Positions 1 to 8,718 of a DNA stretch of 64,000 nucleotides are shown here, piece after piece (the stretch's first letter is position 1; each line of letters begins with the position of its first letter). Under the pieces are notes generated by a model, which saw only the letters and a list, made by a program, of their open reading frames with translations, searched no databases and was not told the DNA's origin. The position numbers and the translations under genes are program-made. This DNA comes from an uncultured Microbacterium sp. (lineage in GTDB: Bacteria; Actinomycetota; Actinomycetes; Actinomycetales; Microbacteriaceae), in assembly GCA_947503655.1 (NCBI GenBank), contig CANNEP010000003.1, forward strand, positions 1 through 64,000, read 5' to 3'.

Positions 1-15
1 CGTCACACTGGAACC

Positions 16-591
16 ATGGCTCTGCACATCACGGATGACCCCGCGGCTGACACCCTGCTCACCGACAACCCGCTCGCGTTGCTGATTGGCATGCTGCTTG
101 ACCAGCAGATTGCGATGGAGCAGGCGTTCAGCGGACCGCTCAAGATTGAGCAGCGCATCGGAGCGCTGACGGCTGAGCACATTGCGTCGTACGACCCCGA
201 GGCGTTCACCGCCGCATTCAGTGAGACGCCTGCGGTGCACCGTTTTCCGGGTTCGATGGCGACGCGCGTGCAGACGCTGTGTTCGGTGCTCGTCTCGGAC
301 TGGGATGGCGACGCGGCGGCCCTCTGGACCCGCGGCAACCCCACCGGCCCCGAAGTGCTCAAACGTCTCAAGGCGCTCCCCGGCTTCGGCGACCAGAAGG
401 CCAAGATCTTCCTCGCCCTGCTGGGCAAGCAGTACGGCTTCACCGGCGAAGGCTGGCGCGAAGCCGCCGGCGCTTACGGCGATGAGGGCTCGTACCGCAG
501 CGTCGCTGACATCGTCAGCCCCGAATCGCTCACCCTCGTGCGCGAGCACAAGCGCGCCATGAAAGCCGCGGCAAAAGAGGCGAAGTCGTGA
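16..591 (+). CDS. HhH-GPD-type base-excision DNA repair protein
   Basis: A 191-aa protein of the small actinobacterial HhH-GPD family, related to DNA glycosylases that remove damaged bases. A helix-hairpin-helix is visible near residues 120-137 (LPGFGDQKAKIF), preceded by the helical region around residues 20-40 (LLIGMLLDQQIAMEQAF) typical of the family. I could not locate a [4Fe-4S] cluster loop, so this is a short cluster-less form, and the substrate base is unknown. Its stop overlaps the start of the next gene (GTGA), so the two are probably co-translated. Confidence 0.85.
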   Translation: MALHITDDPAADTLLTDNPLALLIGMLLDQQIAMEQAFSGPLKIEQRIGALTAEHIASYDPEAFTAAFSETPAVHRFPGSMATRVQTLCSVLVSDWDGDAAALWTRGNPTGPEVLKRLKALPGFGDQKAKIFLALLGKQYGFTGEGWREAAGAYGDEGSYRSVADIVSPESLTLVREHKRAMKAAAKEAKS

Positions 592-1010
592 ACCCTACCG
601 GTGGTTCCGTCGACGAATTTATCGCGACGGTTCCGTCAGCCATTCGCCAGCGCGATGCCCTCACGTTGCTCGACATGATGCGCGAAATTTCGGGCCGTGA
701 ACCCCAGATGTGGGGCACGATCATCGGCTTCGGTTCGTGCCACTACGAGTACCCGACGGGCGGCTCTGGCGACATGCCGCTCATCGCGTTCTCGCCCCGC
801 GCCGCGTCAATGAGCGTCTACCTGATGGATACGGCCGACCACGTCGCCGAGCTCGCGCAGGTCGGCCCACACACCATCGGCAAGTCGTGCCTGTACCTCA
901 AGAATCTCGACAAGAACAACCTCGAAGTACTGCGCACCATCATCACCGAGTCGTTCAATCGGGTTGTCTCCGAAGAGACGAATTACGGAACCATTCGCGT
1001 CGACCCGTAA
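588..1010 (+). CDS. DUF1801 domain protein (YdhG-like)
   Basis: A 140-aa protein of the DUF1801/YdhG family, small cytosolic proteins without an established biochemical role. The family pattern is visible: an N-terminal helix, a central MWG..IGFG..HYEYPTG stretch (about residues 40-60), and a C-terminal GKSCLYLKNLDKNNLEVLR segment. It starts with GTG inside the stop of the upstream HhH-GPD gene (GTGA, no separate ribosome-binding site needed), so the pair forms a translationally coupled two-gene unit. Function cannot be inferred beyond family membership. Confidence 0.8.
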   Translation: MNPTGGSVDEFIATVPSAIRQRDALTLLDMMREISGREPQMWGTIIGFGSCHYEYPTGGSGDMPLIAFSPRAASMSVYLMDTADHVAELAQVGPHTIGKSCLYLKNLDKNNLEVLRTIITESFNRVVSEETNYGTIRVDP

Positions 1011-1020
1011 GTGCTTCCGC

Positions 1021-1548
1021 TTAGAAGAAGGTCGAAATCGCCTGCAGCCCGACGGCTCCGGCGGCGATGCTGCCGGCCGTCCACGGCACCCACTTTGGAA
1101 ACGGGCGGTACGTCGTTGTGTCGCGGGCGACGATCTCGGTCGTCGTGAGTTTGCCGAGGCGCACGCGACCATCCCACCAAATCTCGGCCTTGTTCAGGCT
1201 CTGGCCGATCGCGGCTTCAACGACACCACGCGCACCGGGTTTGGTGACGGAACCACGGGCCACGACGGTCGCGAAGTTGGCACGCACGGCGGTGACGTCG
1301 GTCAGCACGTTCTTGGCGATGTCGTTCGCGTGAGCTTCGTGTGCGAGACGGTCACGCTTGTTCATCGTGGCGTCGTGCGAAGCCTCGACGAGCGTGAACG
1401 CCTTCGCCAGCAACTCTGAAAGCCGCTCGTGGTAGTGCATGAGGCTCGTGGCATACACATCGCCGTGCTCCGCGTGAGCGAAATCGGCGTCGGCGCGCAG
1501 GTCATCGAGCGCGGCGTCGGCCGCGGTCAGCGCTGCGTTCATGTGCAT
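1021..1548 (-). CDS. hypothetical protein with C-terminal membrane anchor
   Basis: A 175-aa protein I do not recognise. Residues 1-110 are Ala/Asp/His-rich and predicted mostly helical; the last about 25 residues (WVPWTAGSIAAGAVGLQAISTFF) form one hydrophobic segment ending at the C-terminus, like a tail anchor. It starts ATG-CAC-ATG, so either Met could be used. It converges with the DUF1801 gene, 10 bp away. Codon use looks like that of its neighbours, so I take it as a real gene of unknown function. Confidence 0.6.
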   Translation of the reverse strand: MHMNAALTAADAALDDLRADADFAHAEHGDVYATSLMHYHERLSELLAKAFTLVEASHDATMNKRDRLAHEAHANDIAKNVLTDVTAVRANFATVVARGSVTKPGARGVVEAAIGQSLNKAEIWWDGRVRLGKLTTTEIVARDTTTYRPFPKWVPWTAGSIAAGAVGLQAISTFF

Positions 1549-1579
1549 GCGCCCAGTCTACGAACTGACGGGCAGAAAC

Positions 1580-2149
1580 TTAGTGAGAAGAGGCCGCGAG
1601 AATCTCTGCGGTCGTCGCGAGGGTAATCTGCGGCGGATACAGCCCCATGACGTGCACGGCGGCCGCGTGGTTCTCAGCCGTCGACCCCGCACACGCATCG
1701 GTTGCAACGGTGACCCACGCGCCCGCATCAGCGGCGGGCAGCACGGTCGAGAGCACGCAACAGTCGGTCGAAACACCCGTCACGACAAGCTTCGGCGCGG
1801 GTCCGGTGATGTCGGTGAGCGCTTCGCTCCACTTGCCGAACGTCGGCAAGTCGACGGTGGGCAAGACGCTGAGGCCAGCGGCTTGCGGAACCAGCTCGAA
1901 GAGATGGTCGTCGGCGGGCTGGTCGGCGAATGGCCAGGCGGCGAAGTACTCACCCCACGATGTGTCGCGATCAGCCGTTGGCAACCAGCGCGTCACGATG
2001 ACGCGCTCACCAAACACCTCAGCGAGGGCGCGGATGTTCTCGAACGCGTCGTCGAAGAACGGCGATGCCCAGTCAGAATCTGGGGCCGCAAAAATGACCT
2101 GCGGGTCGATCACGACGAGCCAAGCGTCGTGATCAACCTGCAGCGTCAT
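1580..2149 (-). CDS. isochorismatase-family cysteine hydrolase
   Basis: A 189-aa single-domain cysteine hydrolase (nicotinamidase/ureidoacrylate hydrolase/isochorismatase superfamily). The catalytic triad appears as Asp15 (VVIDPQ), Lys106 (FGKW) and Cys131 (GVSTDCCV), with the cis-peptide region VTGVSTD before the Cys. Its start overlaps the stop of the NCS1 permease gene by 4 bp (ATGA), so the two are coupled. The neighbour imports a nucleobase or hydantoin-like compound, so the natural guess is hydrolysis of an amide from that route (ureidoacrylate, N-carbamoyl compound or nicotinamide). The substrate is inference only. Confidence 0.88.
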   Translation of the reverse strand: MTLQVDHDAWLVVIDPQVIFAAPDSDWASPFFDDAFENIRALAEVFGERVIVTRWLPTADRDTSWGEYFAAWPFADQPADDHLFELVPQAAGLSVLPTVDLPTFGKWSEALTDITGPAPKLVVTGVSTDCCVLSTVLPAADAGAWVTVATDACAGSTAENHAAAVHVMGLYPPQITLATTAEILAASSH

Positions 2150-3615
2150 GACTGCTCCTGTCGGCGGATCGTTCCGCGACGGAAGATCAACGTCACGACG
2201 AATCCGATGACAAGCGCGAACAGCACACCGAGGTTAGCCCACGCCCACTCGCCGTCCTTGCCACCAACGAGACCCAGCAGGTAGCCCTGCCAGTTGTTCC
2301 ACGGAGCCTCCTCCGCGTACCCGTTGATCACAAAGCCCCAACCAACAATGGTCGCGCCGATCAGGGTTCCGACCGAGATCCAATCCCACGCACCGTAGAT
2401 GCCCTTCTTGTCGAACAGCGCATCTTCGTCGTACACCGCGCGGCGGCTGAAGATGTCGGCGATCAGAATGCCCGCCCATGCGGCAAGTGGAACGCCGAGG
2501 GTGATGAGGAAGGACTGGAACGGGCCGAGGAAGTTATCGGCGAAGAACACGACCCAAATGGTTCCGGCCGTCAGGATGAGGCCGTCGATCGCCGCGGCCT
2601 TCGGGCGAGCGATCTTGATGCCGAGGCTCAGTAGCGTGAGGCCCGACGAGTAGATGCCGAGCACGGCCCCCGACACGAGTGCGAGGATGGCGGTCAACAA
2701 GAACGGGATGAGTGCCCAGATCGGCAGGATCGTGGCGAGCGCGCCGACCGGGTCGGCGGCGATCGCCTCACTGAGGTCTGGGTCGGACGCGGCAAGCAGC
2801 AGACCGAAGGTCACCAGGATGACGTTGGCGACGGAACCACCAATGGTGTTCCAGAACACAATGCTGGAGTCTTTTGCGTCGCGGCGCTGGTAGCGCGACC
2901 AGTCGGCGGCAATGTTGATCCAGCCGAGGCCGAAACCGGTCATCACCATGACGAGCGCACCGATAACGGCGGTCATACTGCCGGCGGGCACGGCCATGAC
3001 CGCGGCGAAATCGATGTGGCCGACGGTGAGGAAAATGTAGATCACGGTGACGATACCGGTCACCCACGTGAGCACCGCCTGCAGCTTCATGATGGTGTGG
3101 TAGCCCAGCACCGAAGCGGTCACGATGAGTGCGGCCACGATGACGGTCGCGAGAATCTTGATAAATGTGTCATTCGACTCATTTGCGACGCCAAGTTGGG
3201 TGAGCACGGTGGAGGTCGCGAGCACCGCGAGAATCGCGAGGAACGTCTCCCAACCAATCGACACGATCCAGCTCATGATGCCGGGAACCTTCTGGCCCGC
3301 AACACCGAACGCCGCACGCGACAGCACCATGGTCGGGGCCGACCCGCGCTTGCCGGCGATCGCAATGAACCCGCACAGCACGAACGAAATGACAATGCCG
3401 ACGATCGAGACGATCGTGGCCTGCCAGAACGAGATGCCAAACCCGAGAACGAACGCACCCCACGACATGCCGAACACCGAAACGTTGGCCGCGAACCACG
3501 GCCAGAACAGGTCGGAGGGCTTTGCTGTGCGCTCCGACTCGGGGATGATCTCAATACCGTTGCGTTCGATCAGGGTCGACCCGGTGAGAATGCCGTCACT
3601 GCTCTGACTAGACAC
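2146..3615 (-). CDS. NCS1-family purine/cytosine permease
   Basis: A 489-aa polytopic membrane protein of the nucleobase:cation symporter-1 family (CodB/PucI type), with about 12 hydrophobic segments from residue 35 onward. Family marks include SWGAFVLGFGISFWQ in TM1, the Gly-rich MVMTGFGLGWINIAADWSRYQRR segment in the middle (TM6 and cytoplasmic loop), and a short basic C-terminus. It starts at GTG with GGAGG 6-7 nt upstream. It is first in a two-gene operon with the hydrolase at 1580-2149. Substrate specificity (cytosine, purine, allantoin or hydantoin) cannot be read from sequence. Confidence 0.9.
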   Translation of the reverse strand: MSSQSSDGILTGSTLIERNGIEIIPESERTAKPSDLFWPWFAANVSVFGMSWGAFVLGFGISFWQATIVSIVGIVISFVLCGFIAIAGKRGSAPTMVLSRAAFGVAGQKVPGIMSWIVSIGWETFLAILAVLATSTVLTQLGVANESNDTFIKILATVIVAALIVTASVLGYHTIMKLQAVLTWVTGIVTVIYIFLTVGHIDFAAVMAVPAGSMTAVIGALVMVMTGFGLGWINIAADWSRYQRRDAKDSSIVFWNTIGGSVANVILVTFGLLLAASDPDLSEAIAADPVGALATILPIWALIPFLLTAILALVSGAVLGIYSSGLTLLSLGIKIARPKAAAIDGLILTAGTIWVVFFADNFLGPFQSFLITLGVPLAAWAGILIADIFSRRAVYDEDALFDKKGIYGAWDWISVGTLIGATIVGWGFVINGYAEEAPWNNWQGYLLGLVGGKDGEWAWANLGVLFALVIGFVVTLIFRRGTIRRQEQS

Positions 3616-3745
3616 GATGCCTCCATCGGCTTCAATGCGGAATAGTTCTGAGGCTCATCATGGCACTGCACTCACAAGCGTGAAACATCCCGCGCGGCTT
3701 ATTTCTCAAATATATAAAAATGTGATCTTGGTTCCGGAGCATGCA

Positions 3746-3790
3746 AAACGGGGCGCACACTCCCCCGTCAGGAGAGCACACGCCCCGTTT
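3746..3790 (-). terminator. Rho-independent terminator of the M18 aminopeptidase gene
   Basis: Perfect 10-bp inverted repeat AAACGGGGCG / CGCCCCGTTT with a 25-nt loop, starting 12 bp past the aminopeptidase stop, followed on the minus strand by a short T run. Confidence 0.6.
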
Positions 3791-3801
3791 ACCTGGTCTT
3801 T

Positions 3802-5091
3802 TTAGTCGGTGAAGAACGCTCCCGCGACCTTCGACAGGTCGTAGAGGTCACTCACGCCGGCGAGCTCGCGCGCCGAGTGCATCGACAGAATCGGAATGCC
3901 CACGTCGACGGTGCGCAGGCCCAGGCGAGTTGCGGTGATCGGGCCGATCGTCGAGCCGCACGGCACCGAGTTGTTCGACACGAACTCCTGCTGCGTCACC
4001 TCAACCTTTTCGCACCAGTTGATCCACGCGGCGGCGCCCACGGCGTCGGTTGCATAGCGCTGGTTGGCGTTGATCTTGAGGATTGGGCCGGAACCAAGAA
4101 GCGGCTTCACGACAGGGTCATGCTTGCCTGCGTAGTTGGGGTGCACCGAGTGGCCGACGTCGCTCGACAGGCACCACGACGATACGAACGCCTGGCGGCG
4201 CTGCGCATCATCGGCACCGAGCGCCGAGTAGATGCGCACGAGAACGTCTTCGAGAATCGGACCGGCCGCACCGGAGCGCGAAGCGGAACCAATTTCTTCG
4301 TGGTCGAAAGCGGCAAGAACAGCGATGTGATCACCGTCGAAGCCGCCGCGCGCAGCGTTGCCGAGAGCAACGACACCGGCGTGCACCGAAGCGAGGTCGT
4401 CGAGGCGACCGCTGGCGAAGAACGCGTTGTCTTTGCCGAAGACCTGGCCGCGGGCGCTGTCGGCGACGACGGCGTCGAAGCCGCGAATGTCGGCCGGGTC
4501 GACGCCTGCGGCGTCAGCGAGCTCGGCGAGGAGGTCGGCGTCAGCCGGGTTGCCGAGGCCCCACACAGGCTGGGTTTCGACCTGCTTTTCGAGGGCGAGG
4601 TGGTCGTTCGCTTCACGGTTTAAGTGGATCGCGAGTTGCGGCAGGCGCAGTAGCGGGCCGGTGGCGGCGAGAAGGACAGAGCCGTCTTTCATTGCGAGGC
4701 GACCAGCGAGACGCAATTCGCGGTCAAGCCACGAGGCCAGCAGCGGGCCACCGTAAATCTCAACGCCAGCCTGCAGCCAGCCGTGCGCACCGGTGGTGGG
4801 CTTCGGCTTGAGCTTGAAGCCGGGCGAATCGGTGTGTGCGCCGAACACGCGGGTGGCTGTCGCGGGGGTGGCGTTGGCGGGAACGGCCCACGCAATCGCC
4901 GCGCCATCGCGAACGATGACAAAGCGGCCGCCCCGCTGGTCAGGCCAGGCGTCTTCTTCAGTCAGGCGGGTGAAGCCATCGGCTTCGAGTCGGCGGGCTA
5001 CCTCTTCGGCAGCGTGGTAGCTCGACGGCGATGCCGCAACAAAGTCGGCAAGGTCTTCGGCATGGGAAATCGCTTCAGCGGTGACAGACAA
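3802..5091 (-). CDS. M18-family aminopeptidase
   Basis: A 429-aa cytosolic zinc aminopeptidase of family M18 (aspartyl aminopeptidase-like), removing N-terminal residues, preferably acidic, from peptides. The di-metal ligands can be traced: His86 (GAHTDSP), Asp231/232 (SGRLDD), Glu265/266 (DHEEIGS), Asp311 (SSDVGH) and His405 (SMHSARE). The length is normal for the family. The start is TTG, supported by GGAGG 6-7 nt upstream; no ATG or GTG would preserve the conserved N-terminus. It is transcribed divergently from the flavoprotein gene at 5192. Confidence 0.93.
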   Translation of the reverse strand: MSVTAEAISHAEDLADFVAASPSSYHAAEEVARRLEADGFTRLTEEDAWPDQRGGRFVIVRDGAAIAWAVPANATPATATRVFGAHTDSPGFKLKPKPTTGAHGWLQAGVEIYGGPLLASWLDRELRLAGRLAMKDGSVLLAATGPLLRLPQLAIHLNREANDHLALEKQVETQPVWGLGNPADADLLAELADAAGVDPADIRGFDAVVADSARGQVFGKDNAFFASGRLDDLASVHAGVVALGNAARGGFDGDHIAVLAAFDHEEIGSASRSGAAGPILEDVLVRIYSALGADDAQRRQAFVSSWCLSSDVGHSVHPNYAGKHDPVVKPLLGSGPILKINANQRYATDAVGAAAWINWCEKVEVTQQEFVSNNSVPCGSTIGPITATRLGLRTVDVGIPILSMHSARELAGVSDLYDLSKVAGAFFTD

Positions 5092-5191
5092 TTAAACCTC
5101 CGGTCGTCCCTCCCCATCGTAGTCCGCGGGCTCACCCATCCCTTCCGAATCACGCCCTTCGCCAACTTCACGGCACCATAGAGGTATGAAC

Positions 5192-6463
5192 ATGTCTGCG
5201 GCTGGCTCACCCACTGATCACTACGACGTTCTCGTTGTCGGTGGCGGGCCTGCCGGAATGATGGCGGCGGCCACCGCTGCAGACGCCGGCAAGAAGGTGT
5301 TGCTGCTGGAAAAGAACCGTTCGCTGGGCAAGAAGTTGAACATCAGCGGCGGTGGCCGCTGCAACATCACCAACGCTGAGTACAACACGCACACTCTCCT
5401 GGGCCACTACGGCAAAGCCGTCAACTTCTTGCACAGCCCGTTTTCGCAGTTTGCCGTGGGCGACACGTTTGAGTTCTTCGAAGGCCGAGGGTTGCCCCTC
5501 CAGGTTGAGGCTCGCAACCGCGCGTTTCCGGTGAGCCAAAAGGCGAGCGATGTCACGGCTGTTCTGTCTCGCGCGCTCAAGCGCGGTCAGGTTGAGGTCG
5601 TCTTCGACTGCGGAGTGACGTCACTCAACCGCAAGGGCGACCGGATCGCGTCCGTCAGCACGAAGCGCGGCGAGTTTCGAGCTGACTCGTACATTCTGGC
5701 CACAGGTGGGCTATCGAGGCCCGAAACCGGCTCGACGGGCGCCGGCTTCGGGTGGCTGAAGTCGCTGGGCCACACTGTGCGGCAGCCGAGCCCCGGCATC
5801 GTGCCGTTGGCCACGAAAGAGAAATGGGTGGCGAAACTCGGCGGTAAGACTGTCGAGGGTCGCGTCACCTTCTTGCTCGATGGCAAGCGTCAGTTCAAGA
5901 CGCAAGGGCGGATCCTGTTCACCCACTTTGGCCTCTCCGGCCCGACCATCCTGAACAGCGCAGCCCAGGTGGGCGAACTGCTGGAAGCAGGCACGGTGAC
6001 GGCCGAGATCGACCTCTTCCCGCACCTCGACGAAGGCGCATGCGATCGAGAGCTCACGGCGTTGCTGGAGCTCCACAAGAACAAGGCACTGAAGACCGTG
6101 CTCAAGGAGTGGCTGCCCAACGGCGTCTGGCACGTGCCGAACACGCTGTTGCCCGACCTCGATATGGAAGTGAAAGTCCACAGCCTGCGCAAGGACGACC
6201 GAAAGAAGCTCGTCAAACTCGTGAAGGGCATTCGGTTGACGATCACCAACCTGATGGGGTTTGACCGCGCAGTGGTGGCCGATGGCGGTGTCGATCTCCG
6301 CGAGATCGACACGAAAACCATGCGGTCAAACCTGATCGAGAACCTGTATGTCGTCGGCGATCTGCTCGACATAAACCGCCCTTCCGGCGGCTACTCCTTG
6401 CAGATCTGCTGGACGACGGGTTATGTAGCCGGCCAAGCCGTCGCCGCTACCTCCGGTCGTTAG
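5192..6463 (+). CDS. BaiN/RdsA-type NAD(P)/FAD-dependent oxidoreductase (HI0933 family)
   Basis: A flavoprotein of about 423 aa in the HI0933/BaiN family. The FAD dinucleotide fold is at the N-terminus (VLVVGGGPAGMMAAATAADAG), followed by the family motif EKNRSLGKKLNISGGGRCNITN. A second FAD motif near the C-terminus (NLYVVGDLLDINRPSGGYSLQ) binds the flavin. Members act in anaerobic steroid reduction in gut bacteria, but most are uncharacterised redox enzymes. Two ATGs lie six bases apart; I prefer the second (5192) because GAGG lies 7 nt upstream, whereas it is only 1 nt from the first (5186). Confidence 0.9.
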   Translation: MSAAGSPTDHYDVLVVGGGPAGMMAAATAADAGKKVLLLEKNRSLGKKLNISGGGRCNITNAEYNTHTLLGHYGKAVNFLHSPFSQFAVGDTFEFFEGRGLPLQVEARNRAFPVSQKASDVTAVLSRALKRGQVEVVFDCGVTSLNRKGDRIASVSTKRGEFRADSYILATGGLSRPETGSTGAGFGWLKSLGHTVRQPSPGIVPLATKEKWVAKLGGKTVEGRVTFLLDGKRQFKTQGRILFTHFGLSGPTILNSAAQVGELLEAGTVTAEIDLFPHLDEGACDRELTALLELHKNKALKTVLKEWLPNGVWHVPNTLLPDLDMEVKVHSLRKDDRKKLVKLVKGIRLTITNLMGFDRAVVADGGVDLREIDTKTMRSNLIENLYVVGDLLDINRPSGGYSLQICWTTGYVAGQAVAATSGR

Positions 6464-6901
6464 GCACAGACGCGCAGTGCGCGAGACAAAAAGCACCCCA
6501 GGCGTGCACCCACCCGGTTCGAAACGGACCCCATGGCTACGCACCCATGGTTCCGCACTCCCCGGTTGCGCGCCCATGGTTCCGCACCGCATCGCAGGGA
6601 ACGCGCGTTCCACGGCGTCATGCACGAGCGGCACATGGTTACGCACGGTGAGATGGCCAATAGTGGCCGAAACGCCGGGAAATAGCCTCTTTTGCGCGGG
6701 CTGATCGTGCGTAGCGCTGTTGGGTCGTGCGCAACGCACTGAGTACGAATCAAACCGGCTAAGCGGAACCGTGGGTGGCGCGAGTACAGATCCGCGAGAG
6801 CGCGCAGCGCCCGAGACGAAACGCACCGCAGGCACGCAGGCCGGGACAGCACGTTTCGTCTCGCTCCGCTCGCCCCGCGATCGACGAACGAGGGGCGTTC
6901 G
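6464..6901. other. 438-bp intergenic region with motif copies and local repeats, no gene
   Basis: No convincing coding sequence. It holds two exact TGGTTCCG copies (6548, 6577) plus near variants (TGGCTACG, TGGTTACG) in a stretch where a CCCATGG-type context recurs. An imperfect direct repeat of about 38 bp occurs at 6472-6509 and 6800-6837 (shared core GCGCAGnGCnCGAGAC then GCACCnCAGGC). The BaiN gene ends into it and the peroxidase gene converges on it, so both 3' ends lie here. Confidence 0.6.
6812..6873. repeat. inverted repeat with a 25-bp segment recurring at 27736
   Basis: CGAGACGAAACG (6812-6823) pairs perfectly with CGTTTCGTCTCG (6852-6863). The right arm and its flank (6849-6873) match 27736-27760 at 24 of 25 positions. 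It lies 39 bp beyond the peroxidase stop, so it may act as a T-run-less terminator; both copies lie beyond gene 3' ends. Confidence 0.55.
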
Positions 6902-8128
6902 TCAGCCGAGCAGCGTCTCGCCGATGTAGCCGCCGGGCTGGCAGCCCGGCGGAATCGCGAATACCGATGACCCGATCGGTACGGTCCACTCGTTGAGCAT
7001 GTCGAGCTCATCGAGCCGGCGCTGAATCGGCACGTACTGGGTGTCGACGTCGGCCTGGAACGCGGCGAAGATGAGCCCCGAATTGGAGATCTCCTCCCCC
7101 ACCGGCGGCACGTCGTAGTTGTATGCGCGGCGGAAGATGCGCTCGGTCGGGTTGTCCGTGCGCGAGCGCCGCATGTGCGAGTACTCCGGAATCACCGGAA
7201 AACCGATCGCGTTCTTCGCCTCGAAGTCGGGCTCGTCGTGCTCGTTCACGCCGGTCAACGGCGCACCGTTGCTCAGCGTGCGACCGATCGACTGATCCCG
7301 ACCGACACGATCGACGCGGTCCCAGCCCTCCAGATCCATGTGGATCCGGCGGATCACCATCGTGGTTCCGCCCGCCAACCACCCGTCCGTGCGCCACACG
7401 ACACTGTCGAAATCGGCGGTGCCGGGGCGCGGGTTCGACGTGCCATCGACCTGCCCAAAGAGGTTGCGCATCGTGGTTCCGGGTGCCTCGGTGCCGTACG
7501 CACGACGGAACCCGTGCTGCGTCCACCGCACCGTTGCAAAGCTGCGCGTGTCTTTCAGCAGCATGCGCGCGGCGTGCGCGACGGTCGTCGGGTCATCGCC
7601 TGCGATCTGCATGAGCAGGTCGCCCTCGCTGAACTCGGGTTGCAGCCGGTCTATGCCGAAGGCGGGCAACTGCGAGACACCGGAACCACCGGCTCGGGTG
7701 ACAAAGCCGGGTCCGAATCCGAAGGTTACGGTGAGACGCGCGGGGGTGGTCGCCATTTCGGGCTCGGAGTCGGCGAGCGCAGGCTCGCCCGCGGTGAGAC
7801 GCGCGGCGTCATCGGTGAGGATGCGCATCAGGCGGCGCAAGCCGTCGCGATCGACCTCGGGTTTAAGGTCGAGGCCGATGAACGTACCGTGCGCTTGCGC
7901 GTCGGTTGCGATACCGGCCTGATGGTTCCCGTGAAACGCCACGGTCTCACCGCCGTGGATGCCGGGTTCGGTCGTGGGCTCAGGGCTTGCTACGGGCGTA
8001 GTCGAGGAGTTCAGCGCGTAGTCGATGCCGATGGCTGCGGCGGCCGCGACGCCGGCGACAGCGCCTCCGAGGAGGAACTGTCGCCGGGTCGATCCAGGTT
8101 TACGCGCGCCCAGATCGGTTGTTGTCAT
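6902..8128 (-). CDS. Tat-exported Dyp-type haem peroxidase
   Basis: A 408-aa dye-decolorising peroxidase of the EfeB-like, Tat-secreted class. The twin-arginine signal is STRRQFLLGG (Arg15-16) followed by an Ala-rich hydrophobic stretch. The haem-pocket GxxDG motif is GQVDG at 225-229 (catalytic Asp228), the likely proximal His is His318 (EYSHMRR), and an Arg pair near 333-334 (FRRAYNY) fits the distal side. The start shares one base with the stop of the PCu(A)C gene (TAATG), so translation is coupled. EfeB partners (EfeU, EfeO) are absent; the partners here are copper proteins, so its role is probably tied to periplasmic copper/redox stress or haem handling rather than the classical Efe iron importer. 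Confidence 0.93.
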   Translation of the reverse strand: MTTTDLGARKPGSTRRQFLLGGAVAGVAAAAAIGIDYALNSSTTPVASPEPTTEPGIHGGETVAFHGNHQAGIATDAQAHGTFIGLDLKPEVDRDGLRRLMRILTDDAARLTAGEPALADSEPEMATTPARLTVTFGFGPGFVTRAGGSGVSQLPAFGIDRLQPEFSEGDLLMQIAGDDPTTVAHAARMLLKDTRSFATVRWTQHGFRRAYGTEAPGTTMRNLFGQVDGTSNPRPGTADFDSVVWRTDGWLAGGTTMVIRRIHMDLEGWDRVDRVGRDQSIGRTLSNGAPLTGVNEHDEPDFEAKNAIGFPVIPEYSHMRRSRTDNPTERIFRRAYNYDVPPVGEEISNSGLIFAAFQADVDTQYVPIQRRLDELDMLNEWTVPIGSSVFAIPPGCQPGGYIGETLLG

Positions 8129-8688
8129 TAGTGATCCATGCCCTCGTGGCCGAGGTCGTCGTACGTCTCGTTCGCTCCGGTGTAGTCCTTCACGGGAGCG
8201 TCAAACTCGAGCGTTGAATCATCGGAGAACGTGACGGTGAACGTGACGACGTCGCCCGCGACGAGGGGCGACTCAATGCCCATCAGCATGATGTGGTTCG
8301 CACCGGGCTCGAGCAACAGGGTGTCGCCAGCCGCAATGTCGAAGCCGCCCTCGACCTGGCGCATTTTCATTTCGCCGGTTTCGGTTTCAACCGTTTCGTG
8401 CAGCTCAACCATGTGCGAGATTTCGGTCGCTACCGACACGACGGTGACGTCGCTGGTTCCGGTGTTTTCCAGCTCGCCAAACGCACCGGTCATGCCGGAT
8501 TCGACCGCCTTGATCCAGGCGTCGTGAACCACGACGGCGTCACCGGCAACGGATGCCGCGGCCGTCGTGCTCGGCTCCATGCCGGGCTCATTGGCGACGA
8601 CGGTGCAGCCGGTGAGGGCGAGCGCACCGACGGCGACAATCGCGCCGAGACGTGCGAAACGGGTGGTGGTGATGTTCTTGATGGTCAT
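8128..8688 (-). CDS. PCu(A)C copper-chaperone lipoprotein
   Basis: A 186-aa lipoprotein: N-terminal signal with lipobox LTGC (Cys28), then a PCu(A)C domain (DUF461). The Cu(I) site is visible as His97 (ELHE), Met107/109 (GEMKM) and the HxM pair His132/Met134 (NHIML). Such proteins carry Cu(I) outside the membrane, in several bacteria to the CuA site of cytochrome oxidase. The tail is Asp/His/Met-rich (LGHEGMDH) and may add metal affinity. It lies between CopC and the peroxidase in one operon; a CtaG-like oxidase assembly gene starts at 63738 but is unlinked. Confidence 0.92.
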   Translation of the reverse strand: MTIKNITTTRFARLGAIVAVGALALTGCTVVANEPGMEPSTTAAASVAGDAVVVHDAWIKAVESGMTGAFGELENTGTSDVTVVSVATEISHMVELHETVETETGEMKMRQVEGGFDIAAGDTLLLEPGANHIMLMGIESPLVAGDVVTFTVTFSDDSTLEFDAPVKDYTGANETYDDLGHEGMDH

Positions 8689-8718
8689 AGCAAAGGCCTT
8701 TCGTTGTGAGACGCGATG

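Noticed and set aside
6464..6901. GGTTCGAAAC near 6509 as a T-loop of a tRNA.
   Set aside because: No acceptor stem, D-loop or anticodon arm can be folded around it.
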